This document shows positions 1-8,404 of a DNA stretch of 64,000 bases, piece after piece. The translations under genes and the position numbers were made by a program. Source of the stretch: Bog-473 sp963726135 (GTDB lineage: Bacteria > Actinomycetota > Acidimicrobiia > Acidimicrobiales > RAAP-2); assembly GCA_963726135.1 (NCBI GenBank), contig CAVSBE010000008.1:868001-932000 (forward strand), in the 5' to 3' direction. Every line of letters starts with the position of its first letter. Positions within the stretch are counted from its first letter, which is position 1. The notes below the pieces were generated by a model. The model made no database searches. It worked only from the letters and a program-made list of their open reading frames with translations, and had not been told where the DNA came from.

Positions 1-320
1 ATGCTGCCCGTTCGGGCGCCCGGGATCAGGGCCGCGACCTCTATCGCCTCGTCCAGGTCCTTGCAGTCGACGAGGTAGTATCCCGCCAGCTGCTCCTTGG
101 TCTCGGCGAACGGGCCGTCGGTCGACAGTGTCTCCCCGTTGCGCACCCGGACCGTGGTGGCGTCCCCCGTCGGCCGCAACCGCTCGCCGCCCTGGAGGAC
201 GCCCCGGTCGGCCATCGCCTTGGTGTACTCGGCGTACTCGGCCGTCATCGCAGCGCCCTGCTCGGCGGTGGCGGTGGCGAACTGGCTCTCGTCGCCGGCA
301 ATCATCAACAGGTATCGCAT
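1..320 (-). CDS. YCII-related (DGPF) protein, 3' end outside window
   Basis: The minus strand reads MRYLLMIAGDESQF at the start, then a helical stretch and the DGPF tetrapeptide at residues 68-71, followed by ETKEQLAGYYLVDCKDLDEA. This is the typical pattern of YCII-related/DGPF-domain proteins, small ferredoxin-like folds of unknown reaction that are often encoded beside ECF sigma factors. The ATG at 318-320 has an AGGAGG ribosome site about 5 nt upstream; an ATG directly before it at 321-323 is the alternative start. Only 106 codons are inside the window and no stop is seen, so a partner sigma factor, if any, lies to the left. Confidence 0.85.
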   Translation of the reverse strand, partial: MRYLLMIAGDESQFATATAEQGAAMTAEYAEYTKAMADRGVLQGGERLRPTGDATTVRVRNGETLSTDGPFAETKEQLAGYYLVDCKDLDEAIEVAALIPGARTGS

Positions 321-433
321 CATGTCCTCCTGAGTTGGGGGTTGGTTCCGCTCCTACGACGATCGGGCGGCCGCGGGATCGACACCCGAGACCGAACATC
401 TTGACCAACTTGGCCGCCCTACGCTCCAGGGCC

Positions 434-1693
434 ATGCCCACCCGGGACGACGCGGGCCTGCTCGAGCTCGACGTCGGGGCGATCGCCGCGGGCGGCGGCT
501 GCGTGGCGCGGGCTCCCGACGGCCGGGTCGTCTTCGTCCGGCACACCCTGCCCGGTGAACGGGTCCTGGCCCGCGTGACCGCCCGCACCACGTCCTACCT
601 GCGGGCCGACGCCGTCGAGATCCTGAGCGCCTCCCCCGACCGGGTCGCTCCCCCGTGCCCGCACGCCGGTCCGGGCCGTTGCGGCGGCTGCGACTTCCAG
701 CACGTCGAGCTCGGCGCGCAGCGCCGGCTCAAGTCCTACCGCATCGCCGAGCAGCTGGCGCGGCTGGCGGGGGTCGACCGCTCCGTCGAGGTCGAGCCGG
801 TGCCGGGCGATACCGGTGGGCTCGGTTGGCGCAGCCGGGTGCGCCTCGCCGTGGACGGGCGGGGCGCGGTCGGCTTCCGGCGCCACCGCTCCCACGCGCT
901 CGAACTCGTCGCCGGGTGCTCGATCGCGAGCCCCGCCGTGGCGGACAGCGGCGCGTTCGGCGTCCGGTGGCCCGGGGCGGCGGAGCTCGAGATCGCGACG
1001 GGGACCGAACCGGGCGACGCGGTGATCTCGGTCACCCCGCGCGGCCGGGCCGCGCCGCGCCTCCCGGAGACGGGCGCCCGCCTGGTCGTCGGGGGCAAGG
1101 TCCGCCCCCCGCCCGGGGCCGTGCATGCCGTCGTGCGCGGGTACACCTACCGGGTCTCGCCGGGGGTCTTCTGGCAGGTCCACGCCGGCGCCGCGGACGC
1201 TCTGCTGTCGGCGGTGCTCGACCTGGCCGGCGACTGCCGCGCCGCAACCGTGCTCGACCTTTACGCGGGGGCCGGGCTCTTCTCCGTCCCGCTGGCGGAT
1301 GCCGTGGGCCCGACGGGGTCGGTTCTCGCCGTCGAGAGGGACGCCCGCGCCTGCGCGGACGCGCGCCACAACGGCGCTGCGTTCCCCCGGCTGCGCGTCA
1401 CGCAGGTCGAGGTGACGCCCGAGCTCGTTGCGTCGGGCTTCGGCCGTCCCGGCGTGGTCGTGCTCGACCCGGCGCGGGAGGGCGCGGGCACCGGTGTCAT
1501 GCGCGCCCTGACCGCCCACGCCGCGACCCTGCGCACGCTGATCTACCTCTCGTGTGACCCGGCCTCGTTCGGGCGCGACGTGCGGGTCCTCCTCGACGAT
1601 GGCTGGGAGCTCACGGTCCTGCGCGCGCTCGACATCTTCCCCATGACCGAGCACGTGGAGCTCGTGGCCGCCCTGTCGCCCCCGGCACGCTGA
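434..1693 (+). CDS. Class I SAM-dependent tRNA/rRNA uracil-C5 methyltransferase (TrmA/RlmD family)
   Basis: The product (419 aa) methylates uracil C5 in structured RNA, probably 23S rRNA, in the cytoplasm. An N-terminal TRAM-like beta-barrel (about residues 8-70) is followed by an iron-sulfur Cys cluster C75-x7-C83-x2-C86 with a later Cys in AGCSIASP. The SAM site is VLDLYAGAGLF, then VVLDPAREGAG, and the catalytic nucleophile is C374 in LSCDPASFGRD. The general base is E409 in FPMTEHVE. The frame is open upstream to 128, but that extension is arginine-rich shadow sequence overlapping the divergent YCII gene. ATG 434 starts directly before the conserved TRAM sequence. A TACGCT box 8 nt before this ATG suggests a very short leader. 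The gene is intact, and exact target specificity (TrmA or RlmD/RlmC) cannot be assigned. Confidence 0.9.
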   Translation: MPTRDDAGLLELDVGAIAAGGGCVARAPDGRVVFVRHTLPGERVLARVTARTTSYLRADAVEILSASPDRVAPPCPHAGPGRCGGCDFQHVELGAQRRLKSYRIAEQLARLAGVDRSVEVEPVPGDTGGLGWRSRVRLAVDGRGAVGFRRHRSHALELVAGCSIASPAVADSGAFGVRWPGAAELEIATGTEPGDAVISVTPRGRAAPRLPETGARLVVGGKVRPPPGAVHAVVRGYTYRVSPGVFWQVHAGAADALLSAVLDLAGDCRAATVLDLYAGAGLFSVPLADAVGPTGSVLAVERDARACADARHNGAAFPRLRVTQVEVTPELVASGFGRPGVVVLDPAREGAGTGVMRALTAHAATLRTLIYLSCDPASFGRDVRVLLDDGWELTVLRALDIFPMTEHVELVAALSPPAR

Positions 1694-1711
1694 ACCGGAC
1701 GCCCGGACGAT

Positions 1712-2647
1712 TCAGGCGTGCCCGCCGAGCTCGTGCTCGATGTGCCCCGCCGACTCGAACTGCAGCGTCGAGTGCGCCACGTCGAAGTGGCCCGCCAGGC
1801 AGTCCTGCAGGTGGTCGAGCACGCGGCCGGCCTCGCCGGTGGTGAAACACTCCTCGGTGACCACCACGTGGGCGGTGAGGATGGGCAGCGAGGAGGTCAG
1901 CGTCCACGCGTGGAGGTCGTGCACCGACGTGACCTCGGGCAGCTCCAACAGGTGCCGCCGCACCTCTTCGAGGTCGATGTCCTCGGGCGTCGCCTCGAGC
2001 AGGATGTGCAAGGCCGGGCGCAACAGCTCCCCGGCCGCCTTCAGCATGAGGAGGACCACGGCCAGCGAGGCGATGGCGTCGGCGCGGTTGAACCCCCACA
2101 CCACGATGACCACGCCCGCGACGAGCGTGCCCGCGAACCCGTAGAGGTCGGTCAGAATGTGGCGGTAGGCACCCTCGACGTTGAGCGACTGCCGGTTGGC
2201 CCGCGCCATGGTGAGCGTCGCGGCCAGGTTCACCGCCACCCCGACCGCGGCGACGACGATGAGGACCGCGCCGTCGACGTGCGACGGGTGCACCAGCCGG
2301 CTCACGGCGTCGTAGGTCACCAGCGCGGCGACGACGAGGAGCGCGATGCCGTTGGCCGCGGCAGCCAGGATCTCCGCCCGCTTCAGGCCGTAGGTGTGCG
2401 ATCCCGTCTCGGGACGGGCCGCCAGCCGGATGGCCACGAGGGAACCCGCGATCGCTCCGACGTCGACCAGCATGTGGCCGGCGTCGGCCAGCAGGACGAC
2501 CGAGTTCGAGGCGACGGCGGCACCGACCTCGAACACCATGAAGGCGACCAGCAGGACGAGCGCGAGCGACAGGGCGCGCCGGTCGCTCGCCACCGACGAC
2601 CCATCGTGGTGGTGACCGTGGTCGTGACTGTGACCGGCGTCACCCAT
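1712..2647 (-). CDS. Cation diffusion facilitator (CDF) heavy-metal efflux protein
   Basis: This 311-aa inner-membrane protein exports divalent metal (Zn/Cd/Co class) in exchange for protons. The N-terminus is His-rich (GHSHDHGHHHDG, residues 5-16), followed by six hydrophobic segments. Metal-site motifs are visible in TM2 (LLADAGHMLVDVGA) and TM5 (RADAIASLAVV). The C-terminal 90 residues form the cytoplasmic metal-binding domain (HVVVTEECFTT, VAHSTLQFES). Its ATG lies inside the 3' end of the upstream ArsR gene with an 8-nt overlap, so the two are translationally coupled, and metal-responsive repression by that ArsR protein is the obvious inference. The ORF is complete. Confidence 0.93.
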   Translation of the reverse strand: MGDAGHSHDHGHHHDGSSVASDRRALSLALVLLVAFMVFEVGAAVASNSVVLLADAGHMLVDVGAIAGSLVAIRLAARPETGSHTYGLKRAEILAAAANGIALLVVAALVTYDAVSRLVHPSHVDGAVLIVVAAVGVAVNLAATLTMARANRQSLNVEGAYRHILTDLYGFAGTLVAGVVIVVWGFNRADAIASLAVVLLMLKAAGELLRPALHILLEATPEDIDLEEVRRHLLELPEVTSVHDLHAWTLTSSLPILTAHVVVTEECFTTGEAGRVLDHLQDCLAGHFDVAHSTLQFESAGHIEHELGGHA

Positions 2648-2960
2648 GCGCCGTCACGTGGTCGGCGTGGGTGAGCACTTCCTCGACGAGCCGGCGGACG
2701 TGGGCGTCGTCCACCACGTAGAAGATCCGCGTCCCTTCCCGTCGGCTGCGGACGAGGCGGGCGAGGCGGAGCTTGGCCAAGTGCTGGGAGACCGCGGCGG
2801 GCTGTGCGCCCACGACCTCGGCCAGCTCGTTGACCGAGTGCTCGCCCTCCAGCAGGGCCCAGATCACCCGCAGGCGCGTCTCGTCGCCCAGCAGCTTGAG
2901 CATGCCGACGGCCGAACGGATCTCCTCGCCCGCCGGTCCTCTACGTATCTGCGTAGGCAC
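2640..2960 (-). CDS. ArsR/SmtB-family metal-sensing repressor
   Basis: The 106-aa winged-helix regulator contains LKLLGDETRLRVIWALLEGE, the recognition helix AQPAAVSQHLAKLRLARLV, and the beta-wing RREGTRIFYVVDD. It probably represses its own operon with the overlapping CDF efflux gene until metal binds. No obvious CxC metal site is present in the recognition helix, so metal ligands are probably elsewhere (for example the C-terminal helix, HADHVTAH). I chose GTG 2958-2960: upstream reading has no ribosome site, but TATGCT stands 6 nt before this GTG, the pattern of a leaderless transcript. A longer open frame upstream runs antisense into the penicillin-binding protein and is rejected. Confidence 0.88.
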   Translation of the reverse strand: MPTQIRRGPAGEEIRSAVGMLKLLGDETRLRVIWALLEGEHSVNELAEVVGAQPAAVSQHLAKLRLARLVRSRREGTRIFYVVDDAHVRRLVEEVLTHADHVTAHG

Positions 2961-2972
2961 GCAGGTAGCATA
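2942..2972 (-). promoter_or_regulatory. Leaderless -10 box and candidate ArsR operator
   Basis: On the minus strand TATGCT (2967-2972) is followed by six bases and then GTG at 2960. Directly downstream, CCTACGCAGATACGTAG contains the inverted repeat CTACG/CGTAG over the first codons. A palindrome at the transcription start fits self-repression; this is inference from position and symmetry. Confidence 0.5.
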
Positions 2973-3013
2973 CCGCACGCCGAGGGGCTGGGACCGGTGG
3001 TGGCGGGGCCCAA

Positions 3014-3044
3014 CGGCAGAGCGGCCGAGCGGCCCGCTCAGCCG
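3014..3044. terminator. Hairpin overlapping the pbp stop codon
   Basis: CGGC-A-GAGCGG, a 9-base loop, then CCGCTC-A-GCCG form a stem of ten pairs with one A/A mismatch. It covers the stop codon of the penicillin-binding protein gene. No T-run follows, so termination activity is a guess from position. Confidence 0.35.
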
Positions 3045-4666
3045 TTGTTGGAGCCGGTGCCCTGGAAGATCGGCGCCTGCGTCTGGGGCCCGTACGTCGA
3101 CAGCGGCGGCGCCTGCACGTTGCACGGCTGCTGCACCGAGCCGGGCGGAAGGGCCGCCTGCATGACCTTGTTCATGATCGGCCCGGCGATCCCGGCGCCG
3201 TCGGACGAGATGCTCTGGAACGGCACCACCACGGCAACGGCGATCGTGGGGTTGTTGGCCGGCGCGAAGCCGATCATCCAGTCGTGGTTCACCCCGAGAC
3301 CCGTCTGGGCCGTCCCGGTCTTGACGGCGGCGCACAGATAGGACGGGAAGCCCACGCCGGACGCCGTGCCCGAGATCGGAACGCTCTCCATCAGCGCTGT
3401 CACCGACTGCGCTGCCTGCGGCGTGGCCGTCCGTGGCATTCCCGTGGGGGTGTACGACTGCACCAGCGCGCCCTGCGAGTCGTGGATGGACGACATCAGG
3501 TGCGGCGTCATGATGACCCCACCGTTGGCGATGCCGGCCGCCACCATGGCGTTCTGCAGGGCCGTGTCCTTGGGGAATTCCTGGCCGATGGCCGAGTAGG
3601 CCTGGAAGGCCTGGGAGTTCGGAGGAAGCGTCTTGAGCGTCGAGGCCACGACGCCGCCCACCGGCTGTTGCGCGTTGCTCGGCAGGTCGATGGGGGGCAC
3701 CGAATTGATGCCGAACATCTCCGCCTGCTGGCGCAGCGTGGACACACCCTCCTGCACGCCGAGCTCGCCGAAGCCGGGGTCGCACGACTCCGGCAGCATG
3801 GACGTCATGGTGCCGCCACACGGCGTCGAGTTGCTCGGGTTGCTCCCGTCGTTGCAGAGGATCCTTGTCGAGTCGGGGAAGGACTGGCACGGCTGGGTCG
3901 GGTAATTGAAGCCCGCCAGCGATGGCTTGAGGTTGTAGGCGGCGGTGGACGTCACCACCTTCATCGTCGAGCCGGGGAAGAAGGTCTCGCCGGTGGCGAT
4001 GGGGCGCAGAGGGGAGAAGCCCTCGTGGTCCTTCTGGACGTAGCTGTAGTACGCCAGCTGCTCCGCGTGCAGCGACGTGCTGACCATCGTGTTGGGGTCG
4101 TAGGTGGGGTTCGACACCATGGCCAGCACGGCGCCCGTCTTCGGGTTGAGCACGACGACGGCACCGTCGTTGTTCCCCGGCGTCGACGTCAGGGCGTTCC
4201 AGGCCGCCTGCTGCAGGCTCGGCTCCACGGTCAGGCTCACGTTGTCGGTGATCACCGGCAATTTCTGGCGGAAGATCAGCTGGCTCAGCGTCTGGGGGGC
4301 CTGCTGGTGGGCGATGAGAGAGGTGTCGTACTGCTGCTCGATGCCCGAGGTCCCGTAGTAGAGGGAAGAGTCATATCCGGTGATACCGGCGAAGAGGGGT
4401 CCCTGCGGGTATTCGCGGACGTAGGTGTACGGGTAGTCGGACTTGTTCGTGCCGGCCGGTGTCGGGATCGACTTCGCCAGCACGGAGCCGTCCGCGGCGT
4501 AGATGGACCCTCTGGGGTTGTCGGTCCGCAGCGCCGCGACCCGGGGGTTGTACGGCGACGCCTGGAGCTGCTTTGCCTTCACGAGCTGGATGTTGACCAG
4601 CTGCGCCACGACGAGTCCCAGGCAGGCCACCATGATGACGCCGAGCCACCGGATGCGCCGCCCCAT
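3038..4666 (-). CDS. Class B penicillin-binding protein (PbpA/PBP2-type D,D-transpeptidase)
   Basis: The 542-aa product is a membrane-anchored peptidoglycan cross-linking enzyme. One N-terminal TM helix (residues 7-28) is followed by the dimerisation segment and the transpeptidase domain. The catalytic SxxK is S233-TMK (PGSTMKVV), and the third motif is K449-TG (KTGTAQTG). The position expected for SxN reads S294-C-D296, so the usual Asn appears as Asp; this is the one odd active-site residue. Length is slightly above the usual 480-500 aa of actinobacterial PbpA because of a Cys-containing insertion around residues 260-285. Unlike the common layout there is no rodA/ftsW or PASTA kinase next to it. 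Start ATG 4666 follows a GAGG-type site. Confidence 0.92.
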   Translation of the reverse strand: MGRRIRWLGVIMVACLGLVVAQLVNIQLVKAKQLQASPYNPRVAALRTDNPRGSIYAADGSVLAKSIPTPAGTNKSDYPYTYVREYPQGPLFAGITGYDSSLYYGTSGIEQQYDTSLIAHQQAPQTLSQLIFRQKLPVITDNVSLTVEPSLQQAAWNALTSTPGNNDGAVVVLNPKTGAVLAMVSNPTYDPNTMVSTSLHAEQLAYYSYVQKDHEGFSPLRPIATGETFFPGSTMKVVTSTAAYNLKPSLAGFNYPTQPCQSFPDSTRILCNDGSNPSNSTPCGGTMTSMLPESCDPGFGELGVQEGVSTLRQQAEMFGINSVPPIDLPSNAQQPVGGVVASTLKTLPPNSQAFQAYSAIGQEFPKDTALQNAMVAAGIANGGVIMTPHLMSSIHDSQGALVQSYTPTGMPRTATPQAAQSVTALMESVPISGTASGVGFPSYLCAAVKTGTAQTGLGVNHDWMIGFAPANNPTIAVAVVVPFQSISSDGAGIAGPIMNKVMQAALPPGSVQQPCNVQAPPLSTYGPQTQAPIFQGTGSNNG

Positions 4667-4952
4667 CAGCCTCGCAGCCGTTTCGTCGACGACCCGATCA
4701 CCGAGAGCATGGTAGGCGGCGGGGCCCCCCGAATTGCTTCATGCCCGTTCTCCTGCTCCTACCCCCGGTGCACCCGCCAACGGCGATTGCCGGCCGTGCG
4801 GACCGTTCAAGGCCCGCCGCGCCGGTGCCGATGGTTGCTTGTGGGGCGTACACTTCTTCTTTACTGCCTGCCTGCCGGGCGGCCCGCGCGGGCCGTGCGT
4901 GGCGCGACGAGCGGCGGCGGCTCCCGGCCGAACCATGCGCGAGAGGAGTAAC

Positions 4953-7232
4953 GTGACCCTTCGAGTGTCGAGGCTTTCGTTCCCGGCATCGTTGGCGGCT
5001 GCCGCCGCCACCGCCGTGGGCCTGACCATCACCCTCCAGGCGGCCCCCGTCGCCTCGGGCACCGAGGTCTCCCATGCGGCCGGCTTCGTGGCCAACGAGA
5101 CCTGGGGCCAGACGCTGAACGACCCCGGGAATCCGATCGCGCTCTCGTCGCCGAACGTCGCCAACCTGGACGGGCAGCCCGCGGTCGTCGTGGGCGACCA
5201 CGGCGGGCACGTCTACGCCTTCCATCTGAGCGGTGGCTCGTCCCCGGCTGGTTGGCCGTACTACGCGGGCGCGCCGATCGACTCCTCACCGTCGGTGGCG
5301 CCCATCGACGCCAACGGCCTCGACACCGTGTACGTCGGCGTCGGCACCGCGGCCACCCCCACCACGGGTGGGTACCAGGCCATCCTCCCCAACGGCGGCG
5401 ACCAGTGGTTCGTCCAGGAGACCAACCCCGCGCCCTACGACCCCGTGCCCCACAACGCCGTGTCGGCCTCGCTGACGGTCGGCTCCTACGCCGGCGGGTA
5501 CGGCGTCGAGGCCGGCTCGCTCGGCCAGAACACCGACGCGCTCGGTGCGGCCACAGGAGCGGAGTTGGCCGGCTTCCCGTGGTTCTCCGCCGACTCCGTG
5601 TTCTCGACTGCGGCGGTGGCCGATCTCTACGCCGACGGCAACAACGAGATCATCAGTGGCGGCGACTCCAGCGCGGGCTTGGCCTACGGGGAGCCCTACG
5701 CCAACGGGGGGCACATCCGCATCCTCTCGAGTGCGGGCAACGCAGGGACGGGGAACCCGGGCGGGGGCCTCATCTGCGAGTACAACACGAACCAGAACAT
5801 CGACCGGTCGTCGCCCGCCGTGGGCCAATTCCTCTCCGGCGGCAATGTCGGCATCGCCATCGGCGACGGCAACTACTACCCGGGCGCCCCGGACTCGAAC
5901 AAGGTCTTCGCCATCAACACGGACTGCGGCCTGGCCTGGAGCGACACCCTCAACGGGATCACCGCCGACTCTCCCGCCCTGGCGGACGTGTCGGGCAACG
6001 GCCAGCTCGACGTCGTGGAGGGGACCCAGGCCAACACCATCTACGTGCTGAACGGCACCAACGGCGGCGTGATCTGGTCGGCGCCGACCAGCGGCCAGGT
6101 CTTCGGGTCACCGGTGACGGCGGACCTCACCGGCGGCGGCTACCAGGACGTCATCGTCCCGACCACGGCCGGGATCGACATCTTCGACGGTCGTTCGGGT
6201 GCCAAGGTGGCGACACTCGCACCGAGTGACGGGTTCCAGAGCGCGCCGCTCGTGACCGACGACCCCAACGGCCACATCGGCATCACCGGCGCCGGCTACT
6301 ACGACAACGGCAGTGCCCTGGTCGGTACCGTCGTGCACTGGGAGATCGACAACACCAACGGGTCGGGTGCGAGCGTCACCGAGAAGGGCGCGTGGCCGCA
6401 GTTCCACCACGACCCGCAGCTCACCGGTGACGCCGGCACGCCGGCGCCGACGATTCAGGTGCCGTGCAACGCGCCGGCCGGGGGGCCCGACGGGTACCTC
6501 CTGTCCGCGTCCGACGGCGGCGTGTTCGACTACGGCAACATCCCCTTCTGCGGGTCCACCGGGAGCATCCACCTCAACCAGCCGGTGGTCGCCTCCGCGC
6601 TCACCCGGGACGGCGGGGGGTACTGGGAGGTCGCCTCGGACGGTGGCCTCTTCAATTTCGGGGACGCCGGATTCGACGGCTCCATGGGCGGCAAGCCGCT
6701 CAACGCACCGATCGTCGGCATGGCCGCCACGCCGGACGGCGGGGGCTACTGGGAGGTGGCGACCGACGGCGGCATCTTCTCGTTCGGCGACGCAGCCTTC
6801 TACGGCAGCACCGGGAGCATCCACCTCAACCGGCCCATCGTCGGCATGGCTTCCACGCCCGACGGAAGGGGGTACTGGCTGGTGGCGTCGGATGGCGGCA
6901 TCTTCAGCTACGGGGATGCCTCCTTCCACGGCTCCATGGGCGGCAAGCCGCTCAACTCCCCCGTCGTCGGCCTCGCCCCCGACATGGCGACCGGCGGGTA
7001 CTGGGAGGTCGCGGCCGACGGCGGCATCTTCTCCTTCAGTGCGCCGTTCTACGGCTCCACCGGCAGCCTGCGCCTGAACGCACCGATCGTCGGCATGGAG
7101 ACCAACCAGTCCGGATCGGGGTACCGCTTCGTGGCGTCCGACGGGGGTATCTTCAGCTACAACGCGCCCTTCTTCGGCTCCATGGGCGGCAAACCGCTCA
7201 ACAAGCCGGTCGTCGACATGACGGGGACCTGA
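4953..7232 (+). CDS. Secreted beta-propeller protein with C-terminal 45-residue GYWxVASDGGIF repeats
   Basis: The 759-aa exported protein starts at GTG 4953, six bases after GAGAGGAG. A signal peptide (LAAAAATAVGLTITLQAAPVA) covers about residues 12-36. Residues 60-500 contain FG-GAP/VCBS or PQQ-like blades (DVSGNGQLDVVEGTQANTIY, ADLTGGGYQDVIV). Residues about 513-755 hold tandem repeats of roughly 45 aa, each with GYWEVASDGGIFxFGDAxFYGS, alternating between GSTGSIHLN and GSMGGKPLN endings. This repeat type is common in secreted proteins of Acidimicrobiia-like actinobacteria; function is unknown, with surface attachment or polymer binding likely. The gene is monocistronic and divergent from pbp across 286 bp in which I see no clear feature. 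Confidence 0.85.
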   Translation: MTLRVSRLSFPASLAAAAATAVGLTITLQAAPVASGTEVSHAAGFVANETWGQTLNDPGNPIALSSPNVANLDGQPAVVVGDHGGHVYAFHLSGGSSPAGWPYYAGAPIDSSPSVAPIDANGLDTVYVGVGTAATPTTGGYQAILPNGGDQWFVQETNPAPYDPVPHNAVSASLTVGSYAGGYGVEAGSLGQNTDALGAATGAELAGFPWFSADSVFSTAAVADLYADGNNEIISGGDSSAGLAYGEPYANGGHIRILSSAGNAGTGNPGGGLICEYNTNQNIDRSSPAVGQFLSGGNVGIAIGDGNYYPGAPDSNKVFAINTDCGLAWSDTLNGITADSPALADVSGNGQLDVVEGTQANTIYVLNGTNGGVIWSAPTSGQVFGSPVTADLTGGGYQDVIVPTTAGIDIFDGRSGAKVATLAPSDGFQSAPLVTDDPNGHIGITGAGYYDNGSALVGTVVHWEIDNTNGSGASVTEKGAWPQFHHDPQLTGDAGTPAPTIQVPCNAPAGGPDGYLLSASDGGVFDYGNIPFCGSTGSIHLNQPVVASALTRDGGGYWEVASDGGLFNFGDAGFDGSMGGKPLNAPIVGMAATPDGGGYWEVATDGGIFSFGDAAFYGSTGSIHLNRPIVGMASTPDGRGYWLVASDGGIFSYGDASFHGSMGGKPLNSPVVGLAPDMATGGYWEVAADGGIFSFSAPFYGSTGSLRLNAPIVGMETNQSGSGYRFVASDGGIFSYNAPFFGSMGGKPLNKPVVDMTGT

Positions 7233-7280
7233 CCGCTCACCGCGCCGGTGGACAGAGGGGGAACCAACGACCCGAGTCCC

Positions 7281-7500
7281 TCAGCCCCCGACGGCCACGG
7301 CACGACGCTTCGGCGCGGTGAGGCAGTAGGACTCCACCAGGATCTCGCGCACCTCCGCCCAGTCGACGGGTGTGGCATCGAGCCAGAGACCCACCCCGCG
7401 GCGGTGACCGAGGTAGGGAGACACGAAGAACCGGTGGGGATCCGCCGCGACGAGCGCGGCCTGCTCCCCCGCCGCGGCCTTGCTGGGCGGGATGCGAAGG
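7281..7500 (-). pseudogene. C-terminal remnant of a MmcQ/YjbR-family protein
   Basis: The minus strand encodes LRIPPSKAAAGEQAALVAAD, then PHRFFVSPYLGHRRGVGLWL, DATPVDWAEVREILVESYCL and TAPKRRA, ending at a stop at 7281-7283. This is the last 70 residues of the MmcQ/YjbR (CyaY-like fold) family; the intact relative in this window is at 19795-20178. There is no start codon and a TGA lies in frame just upstream, where the crotonase gene begins on the other strand, so the N-terminal half has been lost. No other broken gene was found in the first 11 kb. Confidence 0.75.
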
Positions 7501-7556
7501 GACGCGGCGCAGTATCCTCACCCCTTCTCTCACTCTTTTGATCGGGGGTGCATGCG

Positions 7557-8330
7557 ATGGGCACGGACGGCGACGCCGGTCAGCTCGTCGTCACGCGGCG
7601 TGCCGAGCGCGTGCTGACCATCTCGATGGAGCGCGGCGCCAAGCGCAACGCCGTCGACCGGGCCATGGCCGACGCGCTCGACGCGGCCTTGAACGAACTG
7701 GACGACGACGACCAGCTCTGGGCGGGCATCCTGACCGGCACGGCCGACGTGTTCAGTGCCGGGAGCGACCTGACGGCCGGCGGTGACTACGTCACCGGCC
7801 GCGGCGGCGAGTACGGCATCATCCGGCGCCGGCGCCGCAAGCCGCTGATCGCGGCCGTCGAGGGCCCCGCACTGGGCGGTGGCCTCGAAATCGTGCTCGC
7901 CTGCGACCTCGTCGTCGCCGCCCGCACCGCGCGGTTCGGGCTGCCCGAGGTGGGGATCGGCGTGGTGCCGACCTGTGCGGGGCTGTTCCGGGCCCCACGG
8001 GCCCTGCCCCTGAACCTGGCCCGTCAGCTGATCCTCACGGGCCGCCCGATCGAGGCCCAACGGGCCTACGAGGCGGGGTTGGTCAATGTGCTGGCCGACC
8101 CCGGTAAAGCTCTACTGGAGGCTGAGACCTTGGCCCGGCAGATCTGTGCCAACGCCCCCGTCTCGGTGCAGGCCTGCCTGGCCGCCGTGAACGACATCGT
8201 CGCGGCAGGCGACCAGCTCGGCTGGGAGCAGACCGAGCGCGCCTTGACCTCGGCCGCACGTTCGGCCGACGCCCGCGAAGGGGTCGCCGCCTTCCTGGAG
8301 AAGCGGCCCCCCGTCTGGACCGGGCGCTGA
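7557..8330 (+). CDS. Enoyl-CoA hydratase/isomerase (crotonase) family protein
   Basis: The 257-aa protein has the crotonase fold that polarises acyl-CoA thioesters. The first oxyanion-hole region is SAGSDLTAGGDY, the second is PALGGGLEIVLACDLVVAA with the catalytic-position Glu in GGGLE, and a second acid is present in GLPEVGIGVVP. Both acids of classical enoyl-CoA hydratase are thus present, supporting a beta-oxidation-type role. Start ATG 7557 has GGGGG eight bases upstream; the in-frame GTG at 7548 overlaps this ribosome site. The gene stands alone; the precise acyl-CoA substrate cannot be read from sequence. Confidence 0.9.
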   Translation: MGTDGDAGQLVVTRRAERVLTISMERGAKRNAVDRAMADALDAALNELDDDDQLWAGILTGTADVFSAGSDLTAGGDYVTGRGGEYGIIRRRRRKPLIAAVEGPALGGGLEIVLACDLVVAARTARFGLPEVGIGVVPTCAGLFRAPRALPLNLARQLILTGRPIEAQRAYEAGLVNVLADPGKALLEAETLARQICANAPVSVQACLAAVNDIVAAGDQLGWEQTERALTSAARSADAREGVAAFLEKRPPVWTGR

Positions 8331-8392
8331 CGACAAGCCCTTTGGCCGCCCGCTCCGGTCCTGCGGGCACTGGCGGACCGGGGGGCCCCGGC

Positions 8393-8404
8393 TACCGTCG
8401 GCCG
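8393..8404 (+). promoter_or_regulatory. TAnnnT box 6 nt before GH92 start (leaderless pattern)
   Basis: TACCGT at 8393-8398, six bases, then ATG at 8405, with no purine-rich ribosome site. This is the same geometry as at several other genes of the window. Confidence 0.45.

Noticed and set aside
128..433. N-terminal extension of the RNA methyltransferase
   Set aside because: Overlaps the divergent YCII gene and is low-complexity Arg/Pro; the TRAM domain begins just after ATG 434.
3284..4951. 555-codon open frame antisense to the penicillin-binding protein
   Set aside because: Composition is Arg/Gly/His-rich as in shadow frames; the minus strand encodes all PBP motifs.
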